Of a stretch of 34,933 nucleotides of DNA, positions 1-8,230 are shown one piece after another. The DNA is from Treponema sp. (GTDB lineage Bacteria; Spirochaetota; Spirochaetia; Treponematales; Treponemataceae). How positions within the stretch are numbered: position 1 is the first letter of the stretch; each line of letters opens with the position of its first letter. The stretch is taken from positions 1-34,933 of the forward strand of contig JAIKYB010000019.1 of NCBI GenBank assembly GCA_024683675.1, written 5' to 3'. The notes under the pieces were generated by a model. The model saw nothing but the letters and a program-made list of their open reading frames with translations. It had not been told where the DNA came from and made no database searches. A program made the position numbers and the translations under genes.

Positions 1-13
1 GGCGGAGTAGAAC

Positions 14-1348
14 ATGGCAAGCAATCCAATTGTAAATATGTTTAAAGTAAAAGAAATAAGAGATCGTTTGTTCTTTACATTTCTGATTCTGGCCGTATTC
101 CGCTTAGGAAGCGTTCTTACAGTACCAGGAATTGATGCAAACGTACTTATTAAGTACTTTGACGATTTAGCTGCACAGAACAACAATGCGTTTGCCAGTT
201 ACATGGACTTCTTCGTTGGAGGGGCATTCTCTAACTTCTCAGTATTTATGCTGGGAGTTATGCCTTTCATCTCTATGCAGATTATAATGCAACTTGCTGT
301 GATCATTTTCCCATCACTTAAGAGAATATCTCAGGAAGATGGAGGACAGAGAAAGATTGCTCAGTACACACGTATTGGAACAATCGTTGTTTGTATCATC
401 CAGGCCTGGGGTATGTCTGTTTATGCCAACAGCATTCCTGGTTGTATAGTTATTGAAAATAAAATTGCTTTCAGAGCACTTTTCATGTTAACTGTTACAA
501 CTGGTGCAATGGTTACTGTTTGGCTTGGTGATCAGATTACAGCCCGTGGAATTGGAAATGGTATTTCCATGATGATTTTTGCAGGTATCGTAGCTCGCCT
601 GCCTAATGCTATTGTAGAATTAGGACAGAAGGTAGCTGCCGGAGAAATCCAGCTTGTATTTGTTATCCTGGTAATTATCATGTTCATCGCAATTATTGCT
701 TTGGTAATTTATGAAGAATCAGGTCAGAGAAAGATTCCTGTTCACTATGCAAAGCGTGTAGTTGGAAGAAAAATGTACGGCGGACAGAGTACTTATATTC
801 CGTTCAAGGTTAATTCTTCAAACGTAATCCCTCTTATCTTTGCTTCTTCTATTCTTACATTACCTTTGACAATTGCTCAGACTTTTGCTCAGGGACAGAA
901 TTCAGCAAAATGGATTAATTCAGTTGCTAGAGTTTTGACTCCTAATGGTTTATGGTACAATATATTGTTGGTTATTCTTATTATCTTCTTTGCTTACTTC
1001 TACACTCAGGTAACACTGAACCCTACAGAAATTGCAAAGAACATCCGTGAAAACGGCGGCTCCATTCCGGGTGTGCGTACAGATAAGACTGAAGAATATC
1101 TGACAAAGATATTAAATAGACTTATATTACCTGGTGCATTGTTCCTTGCTCTTATTGCTATTATCCCAACAATCATTCAAAAGTTGTTTGGATTCCCACA
1201 GTCAATAAGCCAGCTTATGGGTGGAACTTCACTTATCATTATGATTGGTGTAGATCTTGATACAATGAGTCAGGTTGAGGCACTTCTTAAGATGCATCAT
1301 CATGATGGTCTTACAAAGAAGGGCAAAATTAGATCACGAAGTTTGTAA
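14..1348 (+). CDS. secY: Protein translocase subunit SecY
   Basis: SecY is the channel subunit of the SecYEG translocon, which threads unfolded proteins across or into the inner membrane. The 444-residue length is usual for the family. Recurrent hydrophobic segments fit ten membrane helices. Family landmarks visible are the N-terminal FRLGSVLTVPGID stretch (plug/TM1 region), GGAFSNFSVFMLGVMPFIS (TM2), ITARGIGNGISM, YYTQ-like FAYFYTQV and NPTEIAKNIRENGGSIPG in the cytosolic loop. The ATG lies a few bases after a GGCGGAG ribosome binding site at the window edge, so the gene is complete although its operon promoter is outside. It is followed by rpmJ after a 126-bp gap holding a long inverted repeat, the classical secY-rpmJ-rpsM arrangement. 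Confidence 0.98.
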   Translation: MASNPIVNMFKVKEIRDRLFFTFLILAVFRLGSVLTVPGIDANVLIKYFDDLAAQNNNAFASYMDFFVGGAFSNFSVFMLGVMPFISMQIIMQLAVIIFPSLKRISQEDGGQRKIAQYTRIGTIVVCIIQAWGMSVYANSIPGCIVIENKIAFRALFMLTVTTGAMVTVWLGDQITARGIGNGISMMIFAGIVARLPNAIVELGQKVAAGEIQLVFVILVIIMFIAIIALVIYEESGQRKIPVHYAKRVVGRKMYGGQSTYIPFKVNSSNVIPLIFASSILTLPLTIAQTFAQGQNSAKWINSVARVLTPNGLWYNILLVILIIFFAYFYTQVTLNPTEIAKNIRENGGSIPGVRTDKTEEYLTKILNRLILPGALFLALIAIIPTIIQKLFGFPQSISQLMGGTSLIIMIGVDLDTMSQVEALLKMHHHDGLTKKGKIRSRSL

Positions 1349-1408
1349 TTTAATTAAAATTTCGTGAATTAACAGTAGAAAAGAACTGGGAATATGTGAT
1401 ATATTATC

Positions 1409-1454
1409 TTCTACCGAATTGCTCTCATTGCGAGGTGCCTAGAATTCGGTAGAA
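1409..1454 (+). promoter_or_regulatory. Inverted repeat between secY and rpmJ
   Basis: A perfect 12-bp inverted repeat, TTCTACCGAATT paired with AATTCGGTAGAA, encloses a 22-base loop that can form a further small CTC/GAG hairpin. A short palindrome, AGAATATTCT, overlaps its right edge. No T-run follows, so it is not a normal intrinsic terminator. As RNA it would be a stable stem between secY and rpmJ, suitable as an attenuator, an RNase processing site, or a site for autoregulation of the S13-S11-S4-alpha-L17 block. The role is inferred only from position and structure. Confidence 0.6.
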
Positions 1455-1474
1455 TATTCTCATGGGGGCTTTTT

Positions 1475-1588
1475 ATGAAAGTACGAACCAGTGTAAAACC
1501 TATCTGTGATAAATGTAAGGTTATCAAAAGAAACGGAATCATCCGTATTATTTGTACAAACCCAAAACATAAACAGAGACAGGGCTAA
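1475..1588 (+). CDS. rpmJ: 50S ribosomal protein L36
   Basis: A 37-residue protein too short for the ORF track: starts [19 protein letters not shown] and ends NPKHKQRQG. It carries the L36 zinc ribbon, CDKC followed by C and H (CTNPKH), so it is the zinc-binding (C+) form. It is a small basic protein of the large ribosomal subunit. The ATG follows a G-rich GGGGG stretch that can pair with 16S rRNA. The gene sits 17 bases before rpsM, as in many bacterial secY-alpha operon junctions. Confidence 0.97.
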   Translation: MKVRTSVKPICDKCKVIKRNGIIRIICTNPKHKQRQG

Positions 1589-1605
1589 GGCTTAAGGAGA
1601 AACAG

Positions 1606-1974
1606 ATGGCTCGAATTGCGGGAGTTGATATCCCAAACAAACATGTTGGTACCGCATTAACTTATATTTATGGTATCGGTCGTGCAACTGCACAGAAAAT
1701 CTGCGAAGAAGCCAAAATTGATCCTATGAAGATGGCAAACGATCTTACTCAGGATGAATTGGCAAAAATTCGTGAAATCATCGACGCTAATTACAAGACA
1801 GAAGGACGTCTTCGTTCAGAAATCGGTCTTAACCTTAAGCGCTTGATGGATATTGGATGCTATCGTGGTCTTCGTCACAAGAGAGGTCTTCCTGTACGCG
1901 GTCAGAGAACTCGTACAAATGCACGTACTCGTAAGGGTAAGAAGAAGACTGTTGCTAATAAGAAGAAAGCATAG
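1606..1974 (+). CDS. rpsM: 30S ribosomal protein S13
   Basis: S13 binds the head of the small subunit, touching 16S rRNA, the P-site tRNA and the bridge to the large subunit. At 122 residues it has usual length. It starts [25 protein letters not shown], with the helix-two-turn-helix region [14 protein letters not shown], and ends with the conserved [24 protein letters not shown] tail, which reaches the decoding region. The AAGGAG site six bases before the ATG supports the start. The gap to rpsK is 14 bases, so the two are certainly cotranscribed. Confidence 0.98.
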   Translation: MARIAGVDIPNKHVGTALTYIYGIGRATAQKICEEAKIDPMKMANDLTQDELAKIREIIDANYKTEGRLRSEIGLNLKRLMDIGCYRGLRHKRGLPVRGQRTRTNARTRKGKKKTVANKKKA

Positions 1975-1988
1975 GCGGAGGATAAGTA

Positions 1989-2369
1989 ATGGCTGTCGCT
2001 AAGAAACGAAAGGAAAAAAAGAGCGTATACGAAGGAAATGTATATATTCAGGCTACGTTCAATAACACTATCGTAACTGTAACAGACTTGAAGGGCAATG
2101 CACTTGCATGGGCATCTTCAGGCGGACTCGGTTTCCGTGGAGCAAAAAAATCAACTCCATTTGCTGCTCAGTCTGTAGCTGAAACTGCTCTGCAGAAGGC
2201 TGCTAGTTATGGTCTGCGTGAAGTTCACGTATATGTAAAAGGACCGGGAATGGGACGTGAAAACGCTATCCGTTCAATCGGTGCTATGGGCTTGAGAGTA
2301 AAGTCTATTTCTGATGTTACTCCAATTCCACACAATGGCTGTCGTCCTCGTAAGACTCGACGCATGTAA
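1989..2369 (+). CDS. rpsK: 30S ribosomal protein S11
   Basis: S11 lies on the platform of the small subunit and contacts the mRNA near the E site. The 126-residue protein has the family core: [42 protein letters not shown], and the C-terminal [15 protein letters not shown], which is nearly invariant among bacteria. A GGAGGATAAGTA site precedes the ATG. The N-terminal lysine-rich [11 protein letters not shown] is ordinary for the family. The gene is 14 bases after rpsM and 19 before rpsD. Confidence 0.98.
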   Translation: MAVAKKRKEKKSVYEGNVYIQATFNNTIVTVTDLKGNALAWASSGGLGFRGAKKSTPFAAQSVAETALQKAASYGLREVHVYVKGPGMGRENAIRSIGAMGLRVKSISDVTPIPHNGCRPRKTRRM

Positions 2370-2388
2370 ATCTTAAGGAGAATACGTT

Positions 2389-2982
2389 ATGGGTAAAAGT
2401 ACACAGCCTCTGTTAAAGAGATGTAAAGCCTTGGGTATTAATCCTGTGGTAATGGGATATACAAAGGAATCTAAAAGAAACCAGAAAGAAGTAAGAAGAG
2501 CTAAGAAGTCTGAATATGGTCTTCAGCTTACTGAAAAGCAGAAGCTCCGCTTTATTTATGGTATTCTTGAAAAGCAGTTCAGAAGTTACTATGTAATGGC
2601 TACTAAAAAGCCAGGCGTTACAGGTGAAGTTTTACTCCAGATTTTGGAGTCTCGTCTGGATAACGTAGTATATCGTCTTGGATTCGCTAAAACACGTCAG
2701 CAGGCAAGACAGATGGTTAATCATGGACATATTACTGTAAATGGTAAGAAAGTTGATATTCCATCTTACTTGGTAAAAGTTGGCGATGTAATCGCACTCA
2801 AGGAATCAAGCAGAACAACAGGAATTAAGACTCTCGTTCTTGCAAACGGAGATAAAGTAGTTCCAAGTTGGCTTGAATCTGATGCTGAAAATTTCACTGG
2901 AAAGGTTGTTGCTTTGGCTGCTCGTTCAGATATTGACTTCGCAGTTAAAGAGAATCTTATCGTTGAATATTACTCTAAATAA
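2389..2982 (+). CDS. rpsD: 30S ribosomal protein S4
   Basis: S4 is a primary 16S rRNA binder that starts small-subunit assembly and, in other bacteria, represses its own operon. The protein (197 residues) has an N-terminal S4 domain and a C-terminal RNA-binding S4 fold around RLDNVVYRLGFAKTRQQARQMVNHGHITVNGKK. The N-terminal zinc-binding cysteines of many S4 proteins are missing; only one Cys is seen (LLKRCKALGINP), so this is the zinc-free (C-minus) form. TTAAGGAG precedes the ATG. The gene lies between rpsK and rpoA, making the upstream 1409-1454 hairpin a possible target of S4 feedback, though the sequence does not prove that. Confidence 0.97.
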   Translation: MGKSTQPLLKRCKALGINPVVMGYTKESKRNQKEVRRAKKSEYGLQLTEKQKLRFIYGILEKQFRSYYVMATKKPGVTGEVLLQILESRLDNVVYRLGFAKTRQQARQMVNHGHITVNGKKVDIPSYLVKVGDVIALKESSRTTGIKTLVLANGDKVVPSWLESDAENFTGKVVALAARSDIDFAVKENLIVEYYSK

Positions 2983-2997
2983 TAAAAAGGAGTTCAG

Positions 2998-4053
2998 ATG
3001 GCTCGAAAAAATTTGCTCAAAGGTTTTAAGAGGCCTAAAGGCATTACATTTGAACACATTAGTACAAATCCAAACTACGGTAAGTTTACTGCATATCCGT
3101 TCGAAACTGGTTTTGGTACAACAGTAGGAAATACTCTCAGAAGAGTCCTCTTGTCATCAATTCAGGGATATGCAATTACTTCTATCCGTATTACATCATA
3201 TGATGAGAATGGAATGTCACACATTATTTCTAGCGAATTTGATGCAATTCCAAATGTTGCAGAAGATACACTTGAAATTATTAATTCTTTGAAGATGATT
3301 CGTTTGAGACTTCCTAATGATGTTGAGCAGGATACAATCCAGTATGAATTTAAAGGTCCAGGCGTTGTAAAGAGCGATGACTTTGCTAAAGAAGGTCAGC
3401 TTGAAATCATGACTAAAGATGCTCTCATCTTTACTATGATGGAAGGTGCTCATCTGGATATTGAAATTCAGGTAGACCTTGGTCGTGGATATGTACCAGC
3501 AGAAACAAATGAACATTATATAGAAGTTGTTGGTACAATTCCTATGGATGCCATTTTCACTCCAGTTCCAAAAGTAAAATATTCTATTGAACCTTGTCGT
3601 GTAGGTCAGAGAAATGACTATGACAAGCTTATTCTTGAGATTTGGACTGATGGAACAATTACACCTGATAATGCTTTGGGTGAAGCTGCAAAGATTGCAA
3701 AAGAACATTTTGCTGTATTTGTAAACTTCAACGATAAGGATGTTTTAGGTTCGGATGAGAGTGATGAAGGCGATAAGGGTATTCAGGTACTTTTGAATAC
3801 ACCTGTTGAGGAATTGGAACTTTCAGTTCGTTCATCAAATTGTTTGAAGAATGCTAATATTCGTACAATCGGCGAATTGACAAAAAAGACTGAAGAAGAT
3901 ATTGCTAAGACCAGAAACTTTGGAAAGAAAAGTTTACAGGAAATTAAAGAAAAGCTCCAGGAATGGAACCTTACTCTTGGCATGACAGACTACAGTCATC
4001 TGAAGAATGCTGCCAATATAACTAAGCAGAAGGAAGAAACAGATGAATCATAG
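2998..4053 (+). CDS. rpoA: RNA polymerase alpha subunit
   Basis: Alpha dimerises to nucleate RNA polymerase assembly, and its C-terminal domain contacts UP elements and activators. At 351 residues it has both parts. The N-terminal domain shows [25 protein letters not shown] (about residues 35-60) and the conserved [17 protein letters not shown]. The C-terminal domain begins near residue 265 with [21 protein letters not shown] and has the helix-hairpin-helix [16 protein letters not shown] run of acidic residues, DESDEGDKG, makes the linker. AAAAAGGAG supports the start. The last 11 bases overlap rplQ, which suggests translational coupling of alpha and L17. Confidence 0.98.
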   Translation: MARKNLLKGFKRPKGITFEHISTNPNYGKFTAYPFETGFGTTVGNTLRRVLLSSIQGYAITSIRITSYDENGMSHIISSEFDAIPNVAEDTLEIINSLKMIRLRLPNDVEQDTIQYEFKGPGVVKSDDFAKEGQLEIMTKDALIFTMMEGAHLDIEIQVDLGRGYVPAETNEHYIEVVGTIPMDAIFTPVPKVKYSIEPCRVGQRNDYDKLILEIWTDGTITPDNALGEAAKIAKEHFAVFVNFNDKDVLGSDESDEGDKGIQVLLNTPVEELELSVRSSNCLKNANIRTIGELTKKTEEDIAKTRNFGKKSLQEIKEKLQEWNLTLGMTDYSHLKNAANITKQKEETDES

Positions 4054-4567
4054 AAATGGTTTTAATCCGCTTTCACGTACAACAGCACATCGTCGTGCTA
4101 TGTCACGCAATATGGTAACATCGCTCTTTAGATATGAGCGTATTACTACTACAAAATCTAAGGCTTTGGAAGTAAGAAAGTCAGCTGAAAAGTTGATTAC
4201 CAGAGCTAAGGAAGACACAGTGCACAATCGTCGTGAAGCTGCTAAATTTATTCAAGATGAAAAGATTTTGAACAAGCTCTTTACAGAGATTGGACCACGT
4301 ATGAAGGAACGCAATGGTGGATATACACGCGTTCTTAAGTTGGGATACCGTCAGGGTGATGCTGCTGATGTAGTAATTCTTGAGTTGGTAGATTATAAGC
4401 TTGAAGATGAATCAAGTGCAGAAGAGAAGAAGCCTGCTAAGAAGGCTGCTGCTCCTAAGGCAAAGAAAGCTGCTGCACCAAAAGACTCAGCTGCTGAAAG
4501 CAAGCCAAAGAAGTCTACTTCAAAGAAAGCTGCTTCTGAAAAGAAAGAAGAAGCTTCTGCAGAGTAA
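4043..4567 (+). CDS. rplQ: 50S ribosomal protein L17 with Lys/Ala-rich tail
   Basis: L17 is a large-subunit protein near the exit tunnel. The core, residues 1 to about 118, carries the signature [28 protein letters not shown] and ends in [15 protein letters not shown]. Beyond it sits an unusual tail of about 55 residues rich in Lys, Ala, Pro and Ser (repeats such as [15 protein letters not shown]), resembling a histone-H1-like tail; typical bacterial L17 stops near 120 residues. The start overlaps the end of rpoA and its AAGGAAG site lies inside that gene. The tail is likely disordered and could bind rRNA or DNA; that is inference. Confidence 0.95.
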   Translation: MNHRNGFNPLSRTTAHRRAMSRNMVTSLFRYERITTTKSKALEVRKSAEKLITRAKEDTVHNRREAAKFIQDEKILNKLFTEIGPRMKERNGGYTRVLKLGYRQGDAADVVILELVDYKLEDESSAEEKKPAKKAAAPKAKKAAAPKDSAAESKPKKSTSKKAASEKKEEASAE

Positions 4568-4584
4568 TTACAGAGGAGTTTGAT

Positions 4585-4821
4585 ATGTCAAAGAACCATC
4601 GTGGATCTGGAATTAGATCACTGCCTGCTCACGGACGTGGAACATGTGCTATCTGTGGAAAAACAGATATTAAAGTTCTGTGGGAAAAGGAAATTAATGG
4701 CGAAACTGTGAATATTTGTAAATTCTGTAACGCTGCATTGAAGAACAAAGCAAGAGCAGAAGCTCCTGCTGCTGCACCTGCTGCAGAAGAGGCTCCAGTT
4801 GCTGAGGCTGCTGCTGAGTAA
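4585..4821 (+). CDS. Small two-CxxC (zinc ribbon-like) protein with Ala/Glu tail
   Basis: A 78-residue protein not assigned to a named family. Residues 20-50 hold CAIC and CKFC pairs about 27 residues apart, which fits one zinc site of ribbon type. The N terminus (KNHRGSGIRSLPAHGRG) is basic. The C terminus is an Ala/Pro/Glu low-complexity tail. A GAGGAG site precedes the ATG, and the gene is 17 bases after rplQ and just before the operon terminator, so it is made together with ribosomal proteins and alpha. A ribosome- or RNA polymerase-associated role is plausible from location, but no function is shown. Confidence 0.85.
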   Translation: MSKNHRGSGIRSLPAHGRGTCAICGKTDIKVLWEKEINGETVNICKFCNAALKNKARAEAPAAAPAAEEAPVAEAAAE

Positions 4822-4842
4822 TTTCTGATATTCTCAGAATCC

Positions 4843-4878
4843 AAAAGACGTCATCAACATGGATGACGTCTTTTTTTT
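4843..4878 (+). terminator. Intrinsic terminator of the ribosomal protein operon
   Basis: A 13-bp stem, AAAAGACGTCATC pairing with GATGACGTCTTTT, has a six-base AACATG loop and runs into eight T residues. It lies 21 bases after the two-CxxC gene and closes the secY-rplQ transcription unit on the + strand. Confidence 0.95.
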
Positions 4879-4911
4879 ATAGCTTTCATGTCAATTTTAA
4901 AGAGACCAATT

Positions 4912-4941
4912 TTGTTGATTTAATGCGAAATTTGTTATACT
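4912..4941 (+). promoter_or_regulatory. Promoter of the PilZ gene
   Basis: The -10 hexamer TATACT (4936-4941) is preceded by TTGTTG at 4912-4917 with an 18-base spacer, or by TTGATT with 15. The expected start of transcription, about seven bases after the -10, falls next to the ATG at 4951, and no Shine-Dalgarno is present, so the mRNA may be leaderless. Confidence 0.7.
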
Positions 4942-4950
4942 ATAGTCGTT

Positions 4951-6063
4951 ATGGGTGTTACTACAAGTCATCATATTCAGCATTATTATGACTATTTCAG
5001 AGATAAGGAAATAGTTTTTACTAAGGCAAACTTAAAAGCCCTAAAAATAGATCCACGTCAAATATATTTGAAATGCAATGGTGGACAGTGGCCATGTATT
5101 ATTAATTCAACATCACTTCAGCAGGTTAGAGTTTTTATTGGTACTGGAAGTGGAATTTATCAGGCTATAAATAAGAATCGTAGTGTTCCTATTTCAGTAA
5201 GATATTGTTTTTTTGGTAATAATGGAGAACCTGTACAATTTTTTGTAAACAGTACTGTAGCAGAAATAAAACCATATCCTGCTTCTAATGAGCTTGCAAT
5301 TGTAACTTTAAGTTTTACTCAAAGACCACCTGATGAGTTAATTTTACGACTTGGTGAATTTGTAGAAGTAAATGAAAACTTTAAGAATCGCAAGGAAGAA
5401 AGAATTAGTTTAAATGAAAATTCTTTACGTCAGTTAGGTATTCCAAAAGAAGAGTCTTATGTTTTTATTGAAGGTGTTCCACGTAAATGTGTAATGAAAG
5501 ATTTATCTTTCGGTGGTGCCCGTTTAATGGTAGTTGGTATTCCTAAATTCCTTGAAAAAAAGACAGTCGATTTAAGATTGTTTTTTACTGATACAAACGA
5601 AAAGATTTCCCTTCCTGGGGTTGTAAAAGAAGCTGAATTCCTGGAAGGTAGAAAAGATCTTTCTGTTGTACACATTGAGTTTAATGCTGATGACATTCCG
5701 ATGTCATATAAGTTTCATATAAACAGTTATATAACATCTTATCAGAAGAAGTTAATAGAAAAGCAGATGAGTAATCAGGTTGCTAAAGAAAAAGCTGATG
5801 CCGCTGCTGCTGCTAAGAAAGCTGAAATTTCTGCAGAAATGAAAAAGAGATCAGAAGAGCAGGCTAAATTAGAAGCTGCTAATGCTGCTAATGCTGCAAA
5901 GGTAGGACAGGCTGCTGCAGCTGCTTCTCCTGCTGCGGTTCAGCCGGCTCCTGCTAACTCAGTTACTGAATCTGTTGCACCTGCGGAACAAGCTGCTAGT
6001 CCGGCAGCCCCTGCAGCTAATGCAGAAGAAAAGCCAGCCGAAACTTCAAATACAACAAACTAA
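4951..6063 (+). CDS. PilZ domain protein with Ala-rich tail
   Basis: PilZ domains bind cyclic di-GMP and control motility, envelope or virulence functions. Residues about 145-262 hold the PilZ domain: the arginine motif RKEER at 147-151 and the second motif DLSFGG at 184-189, matching RxxxR and D/NxSxxG. Residues 1-140 form an N-terminal domain, probably a YcgR-like beta domain. Residues 270-370 are a charged helix, then an Ala/Pro/Glu-rich low-complexity tail. The key binding residues are present, so ligand binding is likely. The gene follows its own promoter, has no Shine-Dalgarno, and is 16 bases before the TPR gene, with which it probably forms an operon. Confidence 0.88.
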   Translation: MGVTTSHHIQHYYDYFRDKEIVFTKANLKALKIDPRQIYLKCNGGQWPCIINSTSLQQVRVFIGTGSGIYQAINKNRSVPISVRYCFFGNNGEPVQFFVNSTVAEIKPYPASNELAIVTLSFTQRPPDELILRLGEFVEVNENFKNRKEERISLNENSLRQLGIPKEESYVFIEGVPRKCVMKDLSFGGARLMVVGIPKFLEKKTVDLRLFFTDTNEKISLPGVVKEAEFLEGRKDLSVVHIEFNADDIPMSYKFHINSYITSYQKKLIEKQMSNQVAKEKADAAAAAKKAEISAEMKKRSEEQAKLEAANAANAAKVGQAAAAASPAAVQPAPANSVTESVAPAEQAASPAAPAANAEEKPAETSNTTN

Positions 6064-6079
6064 ATAATAAGGTATAAAG

Positions 6080-7231
6080 ATGAACGCTTCAAATCCATTG
6101 GAATCGATTTATTATATTGGGATTCCAGAAAATTTTATTGCTTCAGATTCTGCTTTTAAAATTGATACAACAATAAAGCTGCCGGTACAAAAAAAGATGG
6201 AAGATGATCCAGGTAATTTTAATCCTGAAGAAATTACATCTGAACAGATATTGGCTGGTATTCTTACAGTTTTGGCTTATGACAAGAAAAATGAACATCT
6301 TGATTATTACCGTTCAATAATAAAAAAGGTAAAGCCAAATATTAAAAAGGAATTATGTGAGGCTGCTATTCTTAAGACTAAGAATGAAGATTTTGATTTA
6401 GCAGAAGAAATCTTCTTGGCTTTACTTGGTCTGGATCCTGAGGATGAAGCTGTAATATTAAATATGGCTTTATTTCTTGATCAAAGAGCAGATTCTTACA
6501 GAGCATCTGGATTGATTGATGATGCTGATGCCTATGATGCAGACGCTTTAAGTTATTATCAGGATGCAATGAATGCAGATCCTCCTCTTGCAGATGCTTT
6601 CTTTAATGCAGGCTTTTATTTTATGAAAAAGCACAGTTATAGAGAAGCTAAAGATGCCTTTGAAACTTATATTGCCCTTACTTGTGATATTACAGATGAA
6701 GAACTGGGTGAAAATGGAGTTTATAAAAAGGAAAGAGCCCAGGAAATAATTAATAATATTACAAATCAAAATATGGATGATGAAGCTTTTCAGAAGGCCT
6801 ATGAATTGATTTCAAATGGACAGGAAGAAAAGGGTTTAATTGAAATAAGAAGCTTTTTGGAAAATAATCCAAAGGTTTGGAATGCCTGGTTTATGCTTGG
6901 TTGGGGATTAAGAAGACTTGAAAGATATTCTGATGCTGTGCAGGCTTTTAAGGAAGCTTTGAAATATGGTGGAGATACAAATTCGGATACCTATAATGAG
7001 CTGGCACTGTGCCTGGTACAGGAAAAGAAATTTGACCAGGCAAAAGAAAATCTTCTTAAGGCTTTTGAAATTGAACCAGAGAGCACTAAGATAATATCAA
7101 ATTTAGGATATCTTGCATTAGCGCAAGGTGATAAAGAGTCTGCCAGAAATTATTTTACAACAGTTTTGGAATATGACCCGAAAGATAAAATTGCAGCAAA
7201 TGAACTTTTGAAGCTGGAAAAATCAGAATGA
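6080..7231 (+). CDS. Tetratricopeptide repeat protein
   Basis: A 383-residue acidic protein without signal peptide, so probably cytoplasmic. TPR helices are visible at about 105-220 (DLAEEIFLALLGLDPEDEAVILNMA, SYYQDAMNADPPLADAFFNAG, YREAKDAFETYIALT) and 255-380 (WNAWFMLGWGLRRLERYSDAVQAFKEAL, FDQAKENLLKAFEIEPES, ESARNYFTTVLEYDP). TPR proteins act as scaffolds, so the partner cannot be read from sequence. Pairing with the PilZ gene suggests a shared c-di-GMP-linked job. AAGGTATAAAG precedes the ATG. The 3' end overlaps the convergent DUF192 gene by nine bases, and its terminator hairpin lies inside that gene. Confidence 0.88.
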   Translation: MNASNPLESIYYIGIPENFIASDSAFKIDTTIKLPVQKKMEDDPGNFNPEEITSEQILAGILTVLAYDKKNEHLDYYRSIIKKVKPNIKKELCEAAILKTKNEDFDLAEEIFLALLGLDPEDEAVILNMALFLDQRADSYRASGLIDDADAYDADALSYYQDAMNADPPLADAFFNAGFYFMKKHSYREAKDAFETYIALTCDITDEELGENGVYKKERAQEIINNITNQNMDDEAFQKAYELISNGQEEKGLIEIRSFLENNPKVWNAWFMLGWGLRRLERYSDAVQAFKEALKYGGDTNSDTYNELALCLVQEKKFDQAKENLLKAFEIEPESTKIISNLGYLALAQGDKESARNYFTTVLEYDPKDKIAANELLKLEKSE

Positions 7232-7669
7232 TAATTCAATGGTATCGCCGACCGCGATACCATTTTTTTTGAACCAGCCTTGTGGGACTTCTAGTGCATA
7301 TCGAACAGACGATGTACTTAAAACCGGAGCCAGACTGTAGGGTTTCATGTCAAAAATATCACGGATTTTACCTGTGGAATCAATATAAGCAATTGAAAGG
7401 GGATGCGGAGTATTTTTCATCCAGAAGGAAAGAATCTGATCCTGTTCAAATATAAATATCATTCCAGTGCCTTCTGGAATCTTTTTTCTTTCCATGTAAC
7501 CTTTTGTACGGTCTTCAGGCTTTTTTGCTATTTCAGCTAAAACTTCAATTTCTTTTCCATTTGAAGTTTTTATTGTAAGAGACTTTTCTTCAAGTTTTTT
7601 GCCTGCAGCATAAATATTAGATAATAAAAATAATGTTGTAATAATTAAAGGTAAGGTGCGTTTTATCAT
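7223..7669 (-). CDS. Exported DUF192 protein
   Basis: The 148-residue protein has an N-terminal signal peptide (IKRTLPLIITTLFLLSNIYA) and then a complete DUF192 domain: RTKGYMERKKIPEGTGMIFIF, the signature FWMKNTPHPLSIAYID, and the C-terminal ALEVPQGWFKKNGIAVGDTI. DUF192 proteins are small beta-rich periplasmic proteins; the biochemical role is not established as far as I know. The start overlaps the upstream 180-residue gene by four bases (ATGA), implying translational coupling. The 3' end contains the terminator of the convergent TPR gene. Confidence 0.9.
   Translation of the reverse strand: MIKRTLPLIITTLFLLSNIYAAGKKLEEKSLTIKTSNGKEIEVLAEIAKKPEDRTKGYMERKKIPEGTGMIFIFEQDQILSFWMKNTPHPLSIAYIDSTGKIRDIFDMKPYSLAPVLSTSSVRYALEVPQGWFKKNGIAVGDTIELSF
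7238..7270 (+). terminator. Intrinsic terminator of the TPR gene, inside the DUF192 coding region
   Basis: An 11-bp perfect stem, AATGGTATCGC with GCGATACCATT and a five-base loop, is followed by eight T residues in the + direction. It begins seven bases after the TPR stop codon. On the opposite strand the same bases encode residues near the C terminus of the DUF192 protein (around IAVGDTI). Confidence 0.9.
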
Positions 7670-8208
7670 AATTCATCCAAAAACATTTCTTTCGTTCTTT
7701 CTGTTGGCGAGAGAGGAACGTTGTTGTAGTTTTGTGTATTTTTATAGATTTCGTTATCAATATATTTAAGAGTTAAAGGTCGTTCAAGACTCATTGTAAC
7801 GTCATCATTTTTCCAGCTGGCTGAATTAGGGTCAAAGGAATCTGGTTGCCCATACTTTTCTGTGAGCTTGGTAAATATAGAATAGTAATCCATTCTTTGA
7901 GGATTAATGTTTATGGTTATGATATATAATTCATCCATAAAAAATTGGAAATAGCATTGTTCCAGAAAATTTGAACCATGGCCTGTTCTGGCATCTGTTT
8001 CTATAAGTTCTCTGGTTCCTCCAGGAAGCAGGGAAACATCCCGGTCTCCGTGATAGCCAAAGTCAGGGTCTTTTACAAGCGCATCTTTTGTTTCTTCCAG
8101 ATTCATGCCTAAAATAATATCTTTATAGCCATTTGGCAGTTCTTCTGCGAATAGAGAAAAAAAACTTATAAGAGAGAAGAATAAAATAAATCTTTTCCAC
8201 CGGTACAT
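7666..8208 (-). CDS. Hypothetical exported protein
   Basis: I do not recognise this family. The 180-residue product starts with a hydrophobic signal segment (RFILFFSLISFFSLFAEE), so it is probably periplasmic or membrane-linked. The mature part begins with LPNGYKDIILGMNLEETKDAL and includes YSIFTKLTEKYGQPDSFDP, a pattern seen in small periplasmic proteins that recur beside other envelope genes. It is 22 bases after the CNB gene and overlaps DUF192 by four bases, so the three probably form one transcript. No catalytic motif is seen. Confidence 0.75.
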   Translation of the reverse strand: MYRWKRFILFFSLISFFSLFAEELPNGYKDIILGMNLEETKDALVKDPDFGYHGDRDVSLLPGGTRELIETDARTGHGSNFLEQCYFQFFMDELYIITININPQRMDYYSIFTKLTEKYGQPDSFDPNSASWKNDDVTMSLERPLTLKYIDNEIYKNTQNYNNVPLSPTERTKEMFLDEL

Positions 8209-8230
8209 ATTCTATGTATCGGAAGAAAAA

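Noticed and set aside
3217-3708. 163-aa minus-strand ORF in rpoA
   Set aside because: Antisense shadow of a certain gene, Cys/Phe-rich composition.
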